From the NCBI GenBank assembly GCA_040222185.1, contig JAVKDP010000071.1, positions 1-52,325 on the forward strand: a stretch of DNA of 52,325 bases, read 5' to 3'. Position numbers and translations under genes: made by a program. The stretch comes from JAVKDP01 sp040222185. Its GTDB lineage: Bacteria > Bacteroidota > Rhodothermia > Balneolales > Balneolaceae. The notes beneath the pieces are model-generated. The model made no database searches and was not told the DNA's origin. It saw only the letters and a list, made by a program, of their open reading frames with translations. Every line of letters starts with the position of its first letter. Position 1 is the stretch's first letter. Below are positions 25,771 through 33,906 of this stretch, one piece after another.

Positions 25771-27504
25771 TTACGCTTTTTCAGTTTCTTCACTAGCAGT
25801 CTCATGATGTTCATCATGACCATTCTGAGAAACTGCTATACCAAGTTGAAATTCTTCCATTGGCTTGTGATAATCATAAGGATGATTGATGATCACAGGA
25901 GTATGGTCGAAGTTATGAAAGTCAGGAGGTGAAGTAGACTGCCATTCAAGTCCACGGCTATTCCAGGGATTCGAAGGAGCTTTTTCGCCACCAAATAGTG
26001 ATCTCGTCAGGTAATACAGAATAATCAGGAACGCTACTGCTAAAATGTAGGATCCAATTGTAGACGTTTGGTGGAAAGTCTGAAATTGATCAATGTAATT
26101 GTAATACCTACGAGGCATGCCTTGAGCTCCCATTACAAACTGTGGCAAGAAAGTCATGTTAAACCCGATGAATACAAGAACGGCTGCAATTTTACCAAGA
26201 GTCTCGTTGTACATTTTCCCGGTCATTTTTGGCCACCAGTAGTGTAAACCAGCCAGTAGCGCGATCAGTGTACCACCCATCATTACATAATGGAAGTGAG
26301 CAACAACGTAATAGGTATCGTGTAAGTGAATATCTACGGATAATGCACCAAGCATAATTCCTGTAAAACCACCAATAGAGAATAAGAAAAGGAAGATAAA
26401 GACATAAAGCATAGGTGTCTTCATATCAATGGAGCCCTTGTATAAGGTAGCCACCCAGTTAAGGATTTTGATACCTGTTGGTATACCAACAAGGAATGTC
26501 AGGAATGAGAACACAGTGGTTGCTACAGCTGACTGGCCAGATGTAAACATATGGTGCCCCCAAACAAGGAAACCAATAAATGCAATTGCTAAAGATGAAA
26601 GAGCGATTGCCCAGTATCCGAAAACAGTTTTCTTTGAGAAAGTAGAGATCACTTCAGAAATAATACCGAAGCCAGGTACAATCATGATGTATACAGCAGG
26701 GTGGGAGTAGAACCAGAAGAAATGCTGGTAAAGTACAGGGTCACCACCAAGTGCAGGATCAAAGATTCCAATGTCCAGAATATTTTCAAATGAAAGTAAA
26801 AGAATAGTAATTGCAAGAACCGGTGTAGCTAATACCTGGATAATGGACGTTGCATATAAAGCCCAAATATTAAGAGGAAGCCTTCCCCATGTAATACCAG
26901 GAGCACGAAGCTTATGAATGGTTGTTATAAAGTTGGTTCCGGTAAGGATTGAAGAAAACCCTAAGATGAAAACCCCTAAGGTTACCCAAATTACACCAGC
27001 TGAGTTAGCATCAGAGCTATATGGAGTATAAAAAGTCCAACCTGTATCGAAACCATTCATGTATAAGGAGATGAATGTAAAAATAGCTCCAATAACGTAG
27101 ATGTAGAAACTGGCTAGGTTAAGCCTAGGGAATGCCACATCTTTAGCACCCAATTGCATTGGCATAATGAAGTTTCCTAATGCAGCAGGAATACTAGGAA
27201 TCAATACAAAGAACACCATCATTGCACCATGTAAGGTGAATAATTGGTTGTAAGTATCAGCTTCAATGAAGTTTTTAGCAGGTGTCCATAACTCGGTTCT
27301 TAGTGCAACAGCCAGAAAGCCTGCCAGTGCAAAAAAGAAGGCTACAGAACCCAGGTACATTAAACCAATTTTCTTATGATCAACTGTGGTCATCCAAGCC
27401 CAAAGGCCTTTCTCATCTGTGAGGTAGGTATTGGTAGGATTTTCAGAAGGTTCAAAACGCTGTACTTGGAGCGTCGTCATTTTTTTTGTTTCAGCTACTG
27501 CCAT
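25771..27504 (-). CDS. coxA: Cytochrome c oxidase subunit I, A2-type (caa3)
   Basis: A 577-residue catalytic subunit with 12 membrane helices that reduces O2 to water and pumps protons. Heme and copper ligands are visible: His92 (TLHGAMM), CuB ligands His268, His317 and His318 (GHHMFTSGQ), and heme ligands His403 and His405 (VAHFHYVMMG). The D-channel glutamate of A1 enzymes (HPEVY) is absent; instead WFYSHPAVYIM carries the Tyr-Ser motif (266-267) that defines A2-type oxidases such as the Rhodothermus marinus caa3. The C-terminal tail is His/Glu-rich. It begins one base after coxB ends. Confidence 0.96.
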   Translation of the reverse strand: MAVAETKKMTTLQVQRFEPSENPTNTYLTDEKGLWAWMTTVDHKKIGLMYLGSVAFFFALAGFLAVALRTELWTPAKNFIEADTYNQLFTLHGAMMVFFVLIPSIPAALGNFIMPMQLGAKDVAFPRLNLASFYIYVIGAIFTFISLYMNGFDTGWTFYTPYSSDANSAGVIWVTLGVFILGFSSILTGTNFITTIHKLRAPGITWGRLPLNIWALYATSIIQVLATPVLAITILLLSFENILDIGIFDPALGGDPVLYQHFFWFYSHPAVYIMIVPGFGIISEVISTFSKKTVFGYWAIALSSLAIAFIGFLVWGHHMFTSGQSAVATTVFSFLTFLVGIPTGIKILNWVATLYKGSIDMKTPMLYVFIFLFLFSIGGFTGIMLGALSVDIHLHDTYYVVAHFHYVMMGGTLIALLAGLHYWWPKMTGKMYNETLGKIAAVLVFIGFNMTFLPQFVMGAQGMPRRYYNYIDQFQTFHQTSTIGSYILAVAFLIILYYLTRSLFGGEKAPSNPWNSRGLEWQSTSPPDFHNFDHTPVIINHPYDYHKPMEEFQLGIAVSQNGHDEHHETASEETEKA

Positions 27505-27505
27505 A

Positions 27506-28447
27506 TCACTTCAGAGTTTTAAGATATTCGATAATATTGGTGATTTCTTCATCGCTTAGTCTTCCTTCATAAGGAGTCATAACGTTGTCGTAGCCAGCTA
27601 CTACTTTCTCACCAGGATATAAAATTGATTCACGGATGTAGTTTTCATCAACAGTTACAGAACTACCATCTGCAAGTTGTTCTTGTTTACCCCACAGCCC
27701 CAGGAAGGAAGGTCCAATGTTATCTGAACCATCAGCAGAGTGACACGTTTGGCAACCTTGAAGCTCAACTAATTGCTGACCTTGCTCAACCGGAGTACCA
27801 GATGGTCCGCCACCGTTTAGTTCTAACCATTGTTCAAAATCTTCCGGCTCATGTACAATTACCTTTGCCAACATATTGGAGTGACTTGTTCCGCAATACT
27901 CAGTACAATAAACCTGCGATTCCCCGACTTCTTCGGCCTGGAACCATACATAGGTATATCTACCCGGAACAACATCATGCTTAACCCTGTAATCAGGTAC
28001 AAAAAAGGAGTGAAGTACATCTCTTGACTGAAGTACAATTTTTACCGGACGCCCCTTGGGGACGTGAATTTCATTAAGAGTTTGGGCTCCGTTTGCATAG
28101 TTCACACTCCAGTTCCATTTAAATCCAGTAACCGAGATTTCATAAGCATCATCAGGCACTGATTTCAGGTTTAACCAACCTGTATAACCCCACCAAAAAA
28201 TTACAAGAGTGATAAGTAAAGGGATCACAGACCAGGTAATCTCCAGTGCATGGTTGTGATAAATCACCGGAGTTTCGTCGTCTTCAGATTTTCTTTTGTA
28301 CTTAATTGCAAAGTAGATGATTGCAATTGTGATCCCAAGAAGTAGTATTAAACTTACTTCATTGATGAAATGAAATAGCCCGTCGGTACTATCAGCCGTA
28401 AGTGGCGATTTGTTATCCGGGAGCATAAAATCGAATAGTCTGCCCAT
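27506..28447 (-). CDS. coxB: Cytochrome c oxidase subunit II fused to cytochrome c (caa3)
   Basis: A 313-residue subunit with two membrane helices (about 29-49 and 70-90), a CuA cupredoxin domain with ligands His146, Cys181, Cys185, His189 and Met192 (CTEYCGTSHSNM), and a C-terminal class I cytochrome c (CQTCH at 232-236). The fused heme c defines the caa3 type and accepts electrons for CuA. The heme domain closely resembles the second cytochrome domain of the ActE-like protein in the same operon. Its ATG overlaps the stop of sco (TAATG), indicating translational coupling to the copper chaperone. Confidence 0.95.
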   Translation of the reverse strand: MGRLFDFMLPDNKSPLTADSTDGLFHFINEVSLILLLGITIAIIYFAIKYKRKSEDDETPVIYHNHALEITWSVIPLLITLVIFWWGYTGWLNLKSVPDDAYEISVTGFKWNWSVNYANGAQTLNEIHVPKGRPVKIVLQSRDVLHSFFVPDYRVKHDVVPGRYTYVWFQAEEVGESQVYCTEYCGTSHSNMLAKVIVHEPEDFEQWLELNGGGPSGTPVEQGQQLVELQGCQTCHSADGSDNIGPSFLGLWGKQEQLADGSSVTVDENYIRESILYPGEKVVAGYDNVMTPYEGRLSDEEITNIIEYLKTLK

Positions 28448-29280
28448 TATTGGAAGTCGATATTAGATGTTAGTTTTGTGTCTTTTCCGCGAAGCCAAAG
28501 AAGACCGATGAAGATACCAAGAATTATTAGTGTAGCCAAGCCACCAATCTTCATAATATTGATTGCTAAGGGTACATAACTATTGGAATCCGGGTCGTAT
28601 TGGTAGCAATACATCAGCACTTTTGTTAGCGTATTGCCAATTTTTCCATCGGCTGATTCGTAGAGTGCACTACGCACGTCAAATTCATTGTATTGAATGC
28701 CATAGAGATAGCGGGTAATTTTCCCTTCCGGGCTCAGCATTATAATCGCTGCGCTATGTGCCAGCTCTCCTGTGCCTTCAATTTCATTGTATTGAAAGCC
28801 TACAGCTTCAACTACTTTGTCAATTTCTGATTTTTTTCCTGTTAAAAAATACCAGCCCTTTTCTGCGTCTTTTTTATTCAGTTTTGATACATACCGCTGC
28901 TTATACTCGGCAGCCAGTGTATCCTTTTCTGTTGGGTCGATGCTAAAGGAGATAATTTGATAATCTTCACCCGGAGACCAGGCTAATTCACTTGCAACAT
29001 TTAATACCCCATCTACTACCAGTCCACAAAGCATCGGGCATTCGTAGTATAAAGGATTCAGGATAACCGGTTTACCTTCCTTAAGTAAAGAGCCTAAGGT
29101 TACAGAATCACCTGTTGAGGTTGCAAAGGTAGCATCCAGGGGGATTGTCTCTCCCAGGTGTTCATCAATGCCAACGCCTTGCAGTGCTTTAGGCTGTGCT
29201 CCATTAACCTGAGCTTCAGCGTGTAAAGGGAAAAAAAGCACTGCGGGCAGAATAAATGCTAACAGTGCAGTGCGTGTCAT
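28447..29280 (-). CDS. sco: SCO1/SenC/PrrC copper chaperone for CuA assembly
   Basis: A 277-residue protein with an N-terminal signal or anchor (ends near AEA), a thioredoxin-like fold with the copper-binding CPMLC (81-85) and a distal His175, and a C-terminal membrane helix (about 245-265). SCO proteins deliver copper to, or reduce, the CuA site of subunit II, and this gene lies directly upstream of coxB with overlapping stop and start. The C-terminal helix is a common feature in this group. It would be anchored in the inner membrane facing the periplasm. Confidence 0.93.
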   Translation of the reverse strand: MTRTALLAFILPAVLFFPLHAEAQVNGAQPKALQGVGIDEHLGETIPLDATFATSTGDSVTLGSLLKEGKPVILNPLYYECPMLCGLVVDGVLNVASELAWSPGEDYQIISFSIDPTEKDTLAAEYKQRYVSKLNKKDAEKGWYFLTGKKSEIDKVVEAVGFQYNEIEGTGELAHSAAIIMLSPEGKITRYLYGIQYNEFDVRSALYESADGKIGNTLTKVLMYCYQYDPDSNSYVPLAINIMKIGGLATLIILGIFIGLLWLRGKDTKLTSNIDFQ

Positions 29281-29286
29281 AAGGTT

Positions 29287-29643
29287 TTAATCAACAGCTA
29301 TTTTATCAATAGCCTTATCAATAGGGATGTGGTAGATGCCTTTTTCAAGATCAACCACACCATAAGAATTAAGCTCGGCTTCCTGATCAGCTTTAAGCTT
29401 GGTAATTTCTAAATATGAAGTTGTATTCGAAACATTTCTTTGAGCTTCTAAAACACTCCATTGAGCGAAGTAAATCAGTGCAACAACAACAAAGGTAACC
29501 GTAACGATACCAAGCCCGGACCAAAAGAAAAGTATTTTATAATTAAGAGAATCATCTTGAACACCATGACTTACTGCATGTGAAAAGCTCTCATCCTCAG
29601 ATTTTATTGAAACGTCAGTAACTTTACTTTGAATAGAAGACAT
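29287..29643 (-). CDS. Small single-helix membrane protein of the ACIII/oxidase operon
   Basis: A 118-residue protein from the ATG at 29643; the frame opens further to a TTG adjoining the actF stop. It has an acidic cytoplasmic N-terminus, one membrane helix (about 40-60) and a C-terminal part containing LNSYGVVDLEKGIYHIPIDKAI. That last motif recalls the small proteins with a YGWVD...RIPIDRAM pattern found beside SCO and cox genes in other bacteria. Position between actF and sco suggests an assembly factor or a small supercomplex subunit comparable to the single-helix ActG described for Flavobacterium ACIII. Which of these is correct cannot be decided here. Confidence 0.6.
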   Translation of the reverse strand: MSSIQSKVTDVSIKSEDESFSHAVSHGVQDDSLNYKILFFWSGLGIVTVTFVVVALIYFAQWSVLEAQRNVSNTTSYLEITKLKADQEAELNSYGVVDLEKGIYHIPIDKAIDKIAVD

Positions 29644-29655
29644 ATCTGCAGTCAA

Positions 29656-30861
29656 TTAATGGTGATAAGTTTTTTCAAGGCATTCGTCCATCCTTGGGTC
29701 GTTTTCAGGAACCATACTGTTCTTCATAAATTGTCTAAAGAACAAGCCAAAGAAAATGCCGCCCAGTCCAATAAATGTAGTTACATCCATCCACGAAAAA
29801 TGGATTCCATGTGCACTTAGCGTAGGCATTGCAATCCAGTAGATCTCAAGAAAGTGAATTACTACAACTACTGTTGCTACGAAGCCAAGTACATTACGTC
29901 TGTGCTTTTGCTCTCTGTTTAATAGAACGAGGAATGGAAGTGCAAACCTGAAAATCAATAAACTGTATGCAATGTACTTCCAGCTACCTTCAAGCCTATG
30001 ATAAAACCAAAGTGTTTCTTCAGGAAGGTTAGCATAATAAATTAATAAGAACTGGCTGAATGCGATGTAAGCATAGAAAACCGTAAAAGCGAATAACCAT
30101 GCTCCTAAATCATAAATGTGAGATTGGCCAATTGTATTTTTAAGTAATCCTTTGCCTTGAAGGAAGAATACCATAATGAGCATGATTGCCCAGAAAGACT
30201 GGAAACTAATTGCAAAGAAGTAAACTCCAAACATTGTTGAGAACCAGTGTGGATCTAATGACATCAACCAATCAAAACTGGCAAATGCGATAGACAGACC
30301 AAATAATGGAATAGCCGGAGCGCTCACTTTTCTCATTAAAGTGGTAATTCCCCAGTCTCCTGTTTTTTCAAGTTCTACAGATGCTTTGTACAATTTGTGG
30401 CCTACATATCCCCAAATTGCAAAATAGATCACCTGGCGAATGATAAAGAAGGTAGGGTTTAGAAAAGCTGCTTTACCTTTTAGAATTTTATCAGCTGCTA
30501 CAGCATCGGCATGGCTCCAGTGATATAAATCATGCATTCCGATTAATACAGGAATTACAGCTAATGCCCAAATCCAGATATAGGAGCCAAAAGTTTCCGG
30601 GATACGGCGAATTACAACGCCCCATTTCGACTTGGTGATATGATGAAACATCACCATAAACACAGAGGCTAAAGAAATTCCGGTGAAGAACGTAAAACTT
30701 ACCAGGTAGCTAAAAAAGAATTGCTCGTGCAGATCTTCATTCAAGAAATACCCGATAACACTCGCGAGTAATCCAAAAGCCCCCACTCCAAAAAGAATTT
30801 GTGGAAGCTTACTATCAGCTGGGAATTGTAAAGAATCGGTTATTGTAGGCTTATGACTCAT
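29656..30861 (-). CDS. actF: Alternative complex III subunit ActF (quinol:cytochrome c oxidoreductase membrane subunit)
   Basis: A 401-residue integral membrane protein with about ten helices, related to the NrfD-like ActC but shorter. Recognised by PQILFGVGAFGLLASVIGYF near the N-terminus, HDLYHWSHADAV, LNPTFFIIRQVIYFAIWGY, the FDWLMSLDPHWFSTMFGVYFF segment typical of ActF, and HFLEIYWIAMP near the end. ActF and ActC form the membrane core of ACIII; the role of ActF in proton movement is proposed rather than proven. It follows actE after 24 bases and is followed directly by the small membrane protein gene. Confidence 0.93.
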   Translation of the reverse strand: MSHKPTITDSLQFPADSKLPQILFGVGAFGLLASVIGYFLNEDLHEQFFFSYLVSFTFFTGISLASVFMVMFHHITKSKWGVVIRRIPETFGSYIWIWALAVIPVLIGMHDLYHWSHADAVAADKILKGKAAFLNPTFFIIRQVIYFAIWGYVGHKLYKASVELEKTGDWGITTLMRKVSAPAIPLFGLSIAFASFDWLMSLDPHWFSTMFGVYFFAISFQSFWAIMLIMVFFLQGKGLLKNTIGQSHIYDLGAWLFAFTVFYAYIAFSQFLLIYYANLPEETLWFYHRLEGSWKYIAYSLLIFRFALPFLVLLNREQKHRRNVLGFVATVVVVIHFLEIYWIAMPTLSAHGIHFSWMDVTTFIGLGGIFFGLFFRQFMKNSMVPENDPRMDECLEKTYHH

Positions 30862-30885
30862 TTTGTACGTATTTAAACAAATATC

Positions 30886-31920
30886 TTATTGATCACTCAG
30901 TGTTTTGATGTATTCAATGATTGACTGCAGTTCGCTATCAGTAAGTGAGCCGTATGCTTCAGCCATTAATGGATCATAACCATCAACAATTGTTGCATAA
31001 GGTTTTAAGATTGACTCTTTAAGATATGCGTCGTCTTTAATAATGGTTTTGGTTTCACCGTCTTCAGTAACTACAACGCCTTCACTTCCATATAGATTAG
31101 TCCATGTAGGTCCAATCATTTGAGAGCCGTCAATAGAATGGCAGGCTCCACATGCATAAGTAGTTATAATATCTTTACCAGCAGCGGCAGTAGGGACTAC
31201 ATCAGCTGATTGAGCAGCTTTTGCGGCTTCAAATTCCTCAGCTTTAGCTTGTTCAGCCCTGTATGCATCCTGAATTTCATTTAAATCAACATCTGCACCT
31301 GCTAAATCATCTTCTGTAGCATTTTGGCTAACCTGAAGTGCTCTTATATAAGCAACAATAGCCCATCTGTCATCAACAGGGATTTGGGTAGCATAAGAAG
31401 GCATATTTCTAACACCGTTGTAGATTGAAGAGTAAATCTCTCCATCTGGTGCTTCACGTAATCGATCCTGGTGATACGTTGGAGCAGGAACATACCCATA
31501 TCCACCAGTCATAATGATTCCATCACCTTTACCCGTGCCACCATGGCAAGGAGTACAGAAGATTTCATAGCGCTCTTTACCTCTGTAAAGTAACTCTCTG
31601 GTTAACTCAACAGGCATTTCAGTAACAAAGTCACCATTTTCATCAACGCCTTCATAATACTCAATGTCAGCTTTTCTAAATCCACGGGCTACAGTTCCTT
31701 CAACAGGTTGGCGCATGGAGCGGCCATCTTCAAAGAAATTATTTTCTTCTTGTGCTTCTTTTCTTTCCTGCTGATCCATATTCATATTTGGATGAATAGC
31801 TGGCTTTTCAGAGACCGTACCTCTACAGCCACTTAATAAAACAGCAAAAGCAAAAACACCTGCGACTTTTTTAATTCCGTTAAGGTTCATGAAAGATATT
31901 TCGTGATTACTCTTAGTCAT
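30886..31920 (-). CDS. actE: Alternative complex III ActE-like lipoprotein with two cytochrome c domains
   Basis: About 344 residues. The ATG at 31920 is chosen because GAGG lies 6 bases upstream and it overlaps the actD stop by 8 bases; ATGs at 31944 and 31890 are alternatives. A lipobox LLSGC places the lipidated Cys at 32. The first heme domain (CTPCHGGTGKGDG, then MPSYATQIPVDDRWAIVAYIRAL) is the normal ActE domain. After an Ala/Glu-rich linker a second domain follows (ACGACHSIDGSQMIGPTW, then LMAEAYGSLTD). Known ActE proteins are mono-heme, so the second domain looks like an addition. It resembles the CoxB cytochrome c. It probably passes electrons from ACIII to the caa3 oxidase. Confidence 0.9.
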   Translation of the reverse strand: MTKSNHEISFMNLNGIKKVAGVFAFAVLLSGCRGTVSEKPAIHPNMNMDQQERKEAQEENNFFEDGRSMRQPVEGTVARGFRKADIEYYEGVDENGDFVTEMPVELTRELLYRGKERYEIFCTPCHGGTGKGDGIIMTGGYGYVPAPTYHQDRLREAPDGEIYSSIYNGVRNMPSYATQIPVDDRWAIVAYIRALQVSQNATEDDLAGADVDLNEIQDAYRAEQAKAEEFEAAKAAQSADVVPTAAAGKDIITTYACGACHSIDGSQMIGPTWTNLYGSEGVVVTEDGETKTIIKDDAYLKESILKPYATIVDGYDPLMAEAYGSLTDSELQSIIEYIKTLSDQ

Positions 31921-32473
31921 ATACTTCCTCAATATGAGATGCACCAGCTTCTTCTAGCAGTTGTTTTACCTGGTCTGCCTGAAATTTGCTATCTGCGGCT
32001 TCAATACAAACAAAGAAACCATCATCAGTTGCTTTTTTGAAGCGTTCGACATTAAAAAGAGGGTTGTGAAGTTTTGGAAGTCCATTTAAGAAAAACATCC
32101 CAAAAACAGCACCAAAAGCAGATAAAAGAACCGTGAGCTCAAACGTTACAGGAACCCAGGCTGGAATATTGAAAAAAGGTTTTCCACTTATATTAAGTGG
32201 GTAATCCATTACGGACATAAATGTGATCATCGCTAAAGCTCCGCTAAATCCAAGCAGGCCGTGTCCAAGTACAATCCAGCCTAGTTTGGACTTTTGAAGA
32301 TTCATTGCTTTATCGATTCCATGAATCGGAAACGGGCTGAAAGTATCAAACTTATCGAACCCAGCTTCTACAACAACCTTAGAAGCATCAACCAGCTCCT
32401 TAGGGTTTCTGAACTCAGCAAGGATACCGTATAGTTCAGGTTGTTGTTCAGTTACAGTTTTAGGTGTGTCCAT
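31913..32473 (-). CDS. actD: Alternative complex III subunit ActD (DUF3341)
   Basis: A 186-residue protein with an N-terminal ferredoxin-like soluble region (YGILAEFRNPKELVDASKVV) and two membrane helices (about 67-90 and 108-130), ending in a FVCIEAADSKF soluble segment. This is the DUF3341 layout of ActD, including the FSPFPIHGIDKAM motif near residues 43-56. ActD is an accessory membrane subunit of ACIII. It starts 5 bases after actC and overlaps actE. Confidence 0.94.
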   Translation of the reverse strand: MDTPKTVTEQQPELYGILAEFRNPKELVDASKVVVEAGFDKFDTFSPFPIHGIDKAMNLQKSKLGWIVLGHGLLGFSGALAMITFMSVMDYPLNISGKPFFNIPAWVPVTFELTVLLSAFGAVFGMFFLNGLPKLHNPLFNVERFKKATDDGFFVCIEAADSKFQADQVKQLLEEAGASHIEEVYD

Positions 32474-32478
32474 ATTCT

Positions 32479-33906
32479 TTAAACCCTCTCAGTTTTAGGT
32501 TTAGGAACTTCTACTACCGGAGGAACATATTCTTTAGTTACTTCATCATAGTTATGAGGATCAGCCTGAGGCAGAACTGCTTTAATCTCAGCAATCGCAA
32601 TCATTGGCAAGAAGCGTAGGAAAGCGAGGAAGAGGGTAAAGAAGATTCCAAAGGTTCCAACATACGTAAGAACATCCCAGATTGTAGGAGAGAAGTAATC
32701 CCATGAGGATGGTAAGTAATCGTTAGCCAGGGAAGTTACCGTAATAACAAAACGCTCAAACCACATACCGATATTCACCACAATTGAGATGAAGAAAGTA
32801 AACCCTACACTGGTTCTTAGTTTCTTAGACCAGAATACCTGTGGTGAGATCACATTACAAAGCATCATAATCCAATATGCCCAGGCATAAGGACCAGTAG
32901 CTCGAAGTAAGAAAATTGCTTTTTCATATTCAACGCCACTGTACCAGGCGATGAAGAACTCCATCATATACGCAAAACCAACCATGGATCCCGTCACAAG
33001 GATAATGATGTTCATTTTTTCCATATGATCGTTGGTCATTATCTCTTCCATGCCATACACTTTTCGGGTGATAAGCATTAGGGTAAGTACCATTGCAAAA
33101 CCTGAGAATACCGCACCAGCTACGAAATAAGGAGGGAAAATCGTTGTATGCCATCCCGGTATCATTGAAACCGCAAAGTCAAAGGATACAATTGTATGTA
33201 CTGAAAGTACCAATGGAGTAGCAAGACCTGCTAAAATCATGTAGGCTTTTTCATAATTCCACCAGTGGCGGTTACTACCAGTCCAACCTAAAGAGAAGAT
33301 GCCGTAAGCAAATTTTCTGATTTTATCAGTTGCTTTATCCCGTAGTGTTGCAAGATCAGGTACAAGACCAACATACCAGAAGAGCAAGGAAACAGTGAAA
33401 TAGGTGGAAACCGCAAATACATCCCAAAGAAGAGGACTATTGAAGTTTGGCCACATATACATTTGGTTAGGGATTGGGAATACCCAGTAAATAACCCAAA
33501 TACGTCCAACGTGAATACCCGGGAACATTAACGCACAAATAACGGCGAAAATGGTCATGGCTTCAGCAAAACGGTTAATTGCGGTTCGCCAATCCTGTCT
33601 GAATAAGAAGAGGATAGCTGAAATCAGTGTTCCGGCGTGTCCAATACCAACCCACCAAACAAAGTTAATAATAGCCCAGCCCCAGCCAACCGGGTTCATA
33701 AGACCCCAAATTCCTGTTCCTTCCCAAATCAAATATCCAACAGCTACCAGGAAAACACCTAAAAGGGCATTCGCAATCAGCATATATAGATACCACAACT
33801 TAGGAGTGGGTCTAAGGTTTACATCAGTAACAAGCTTTGTAATACTGGCAAAGTCGTGATTGCCTTTAACAAGAGCTGGTTCAGGTATGTATTCGTATTT
33901 ACTCAT
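32479..33906 (-). CDS. actC: Alternative complex III subunit ActC (NrfD/PsrC family)
   Basis: A 475-residue membrane protein with about ten helices of the NrfD/PsrC family. It contains WWVGIGHAGTLISAILFLFRQDWR and FPGIHVGRIWVIYW, regions that in ACIII structures lie around the menaquinol site. ActC is the quinol-oxidising membrane subunit working with the iron-sulfur subunit ActB. The C-terminus has a Pro/Lys-rich tail. Its start shares a base with the actB stop, so synthesis is coupled. Confidence 0.95.
   Translation of the reverse strand: MSKYEYIPEPALVKGNHDFASITKLVTDVNLRPTPKLWYLYMLIANALLGVFLVAVGYLIWEGTGIWGLMNPVGWGWAIINFVWWVGIGHAGTLISAILFLFRQDWRTAINRFAEAMTIFAVICALMFPGIHVGRIWVIYWVFPIPNQMYMWPNFNSPLLWDVFAVSTYFTVSLLFWYVGLVPDLATLRDKATDKIRKFAYGIFSLGWTGSNRHWWNYEKAYMILAGLATPLVLSVHTIVSFDFAVSMIPGWHTTIFPPYFVAGAVFSGFAMVLTLMLITRKVYGMEEIMTNDHMEKMNIIILVTGSMVGFAYMMEFFIAWYSGVEYEKAIFLLRATGPYAWAYWIMMLCNVISPQVFWSKKLRTSVGFTFFISIVVNIGMWFERFVITVTSLANDYLPSSWDYFSPTIWDVLTYVGTFGIFFTLFLAFLRFLPMIAIAEIKAVLPQADPHNYDEVTKEYVPPVVEVPKPKTERV

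Noticed and set aside
27625..27984. 119-residue + strand open frame inside coxB
   Set aside because: It is antisense to the CuA and heme-binding coding region and lacks family features.
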